Below are positions 63,722-64,000 of a stretch of 64,000 nucleotides of DNA, one piece after another; the stretch's first letter is position 1; each line of letters begins with the position of its first letter. The stretch comes from Pseudomonadota bacterium (GTDB lineage Bacteria; Pseudomonadota; Alphaproteobacteria; Reyranellales; Reyranellaceae). The stretch lies in NCBI GenBank assembly GCA_020160955.1, contig JAIUOX010000006.1, positions 1-64,000 of the forward strand, in the 5' to 3' direction. The position numbers were made by a program, and so were the translations under genes. Under the pieces are notes generated by a model. That model saw only the letters and a list, made by a program, of their open reading frames with translations, did no database searches and was not told where the DNA came from.

Positions 63722-64000
63722 ATGGAAAAGTTCACCAAGGCCTTCCCGTCCAGGCCGTTCGCCAGCCGCACCGCCAAGCCGTGGGCGCTGGCCGGCGTCG
63801 TCGGCTCGGGCAACCTCGAGGTCCTGCTCGAGCACGTCGGCAAGCCGGGCAACCGCATGGAGTGCCACGTCGCGACCTCGATCCCCGGCTACAAGGCGTC
63901 GTGGCTGGCGGCACTCTCCGACTTCGCCAGCAACTACCCGGCCGGCGGCACGCGCATCACGATCAACGACCAGGGCGCCCCGCCGGTGCTGGTCAACCTG
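63722..64000 (+). CDS. mdcC: Malonate decarboxylase acyl carrier protein (delta subunit), 3' end cut
   Basis: 93 codons are visible to the window edge with no stop; the family is about 100 residues, so little is missing. The block GVVGSGNLEVLLE carries the Ser (Ser29) that receives the 2'-(5''-phosphoribosyl)-3'-dephospho-CoA prosthetic group. The rest (MECHVATSIPGYKASWLAAL; ITINDQGAPPVLVNL) agrees with MdcC. It carries the malonyl/acetyl thioester between subunits. Directly behind mdcA. Confidence 0.9.
   Translation, partial: MEKFTKAFPSRPFASRTAKPWALAGVVGSGNLEVLLEHVGKPGNRMECHVATSIPGYKASWLAALSDFASNYPAGGTRITINDQGAPPVLVNL

Overview
The window is very GC-rich, densely coded DNA with short gaps, many ATGA/GTGA stop-start overlaps and few RNA signals. 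Gene content points to an alphaproteobacterium: an Aap-type general amino-acid ABC system, a sensor kinase of the HWE family (typical of Alphaproteobacteria), a Bug-type tripartite tricarboxylate binding protein, several Tat-exported proteins and a biotin-independent malonate decarboxylase locus. A soil or freshwater generalist such as Reyranella or a relative fits, but genus level is a guess. No tRNA, rRNA, CRISPR array, transposase or prophage was seen.

Layout. 1-10.8 kb: the left edge cuts an AraC-type regulator, divergent from two tandem Tat-exported DUF1254 proteins and a DUF2252 protein; then an exported octaheme cytochrome with HEAT and TPR repeats, a degraded 3' gene fragment with its own terminator, a membrane class III cyclase, and a 2-oxoglutarate/Fe(II) oxygenase that overlaps the cyclase antisense. 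10.9-19 kb: one tightly packed plus-strand operon of amidase, complete polyamine-type ABC importer, ATZ/TRZ amidohydrolase, a hydantoin-racemase homologue lacking both catalytic cysteines, and a PuuE-like allantoinase homologue. It looks like an uptake-and-ring-opening pathway for a ureide, hydantoin or other cyclic amide. 19-25 kb: thioesterase, ferredoxin reductase, an M81 (MlrC-like) hydrolase, pirin and an exported M23 peptidase. 25-30.7 kb: aapJ-aapJ-aapQ-aapM-aapP with two near-duplicate binding proteins separated by a terminator. 30.8-33.4 kb: a small dTDP-3-amino-3,6-dideoxyhexose set (RmlB, FdtA/QdtA-like isomerase, FdtB/QdtB-like aminotransferase). 33.4-36.4 kb: two EamA exporters, folB and a FolM-like reductase. 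36.4-42 kb: FAD oxidoreductase, lipoprotein hydrolase, nitronate monooxygenase, VOC protein, an orphan LivM-type permease and a minus-strand enoyl-CoA hydratase. 42.2-46.5 kb: an enoyl-CoA hydratase/P450/SCPx-thiolase/quinone-reductase operon, probably for oxidising an unidentified hydrophobic or branched acid. 46.5-51 kb: EEP nuclease-like protein, HWE kinase coupled to an MFS exporter, Bug protein. 51-55.5 kb: a second DUF2252 behind a transmembrane Ser/Thr kinase with a peptidoglycan-binding-like domain, divergent from a single-domain response regulator. 55.5-62 kb: Tat-exported nicotinamidase-like protein, small membrane protein, DHA2 MFS exporter, HAD dehalogenase, PEBP protein, YtcJ-type amidohydrolase and a CobW-family GTPase. 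62 kb to end: mdcA and the start of mdcC, so a malonate decarboxylase operon runs off the right edge.

Points of most interest: kinase-like motifs in apparently permuted order in both DUF2252 proteins, one of which is co-directional with a membrane Ser/Thr kinase; the cysteine-less racemase inside the ureide-like operon; the octaheme-HEAT-TPR fusion; and multi-arm palindromic repeats at 20.6, 30.7 and 39.5 kb, two of which are inverted copies of one element.
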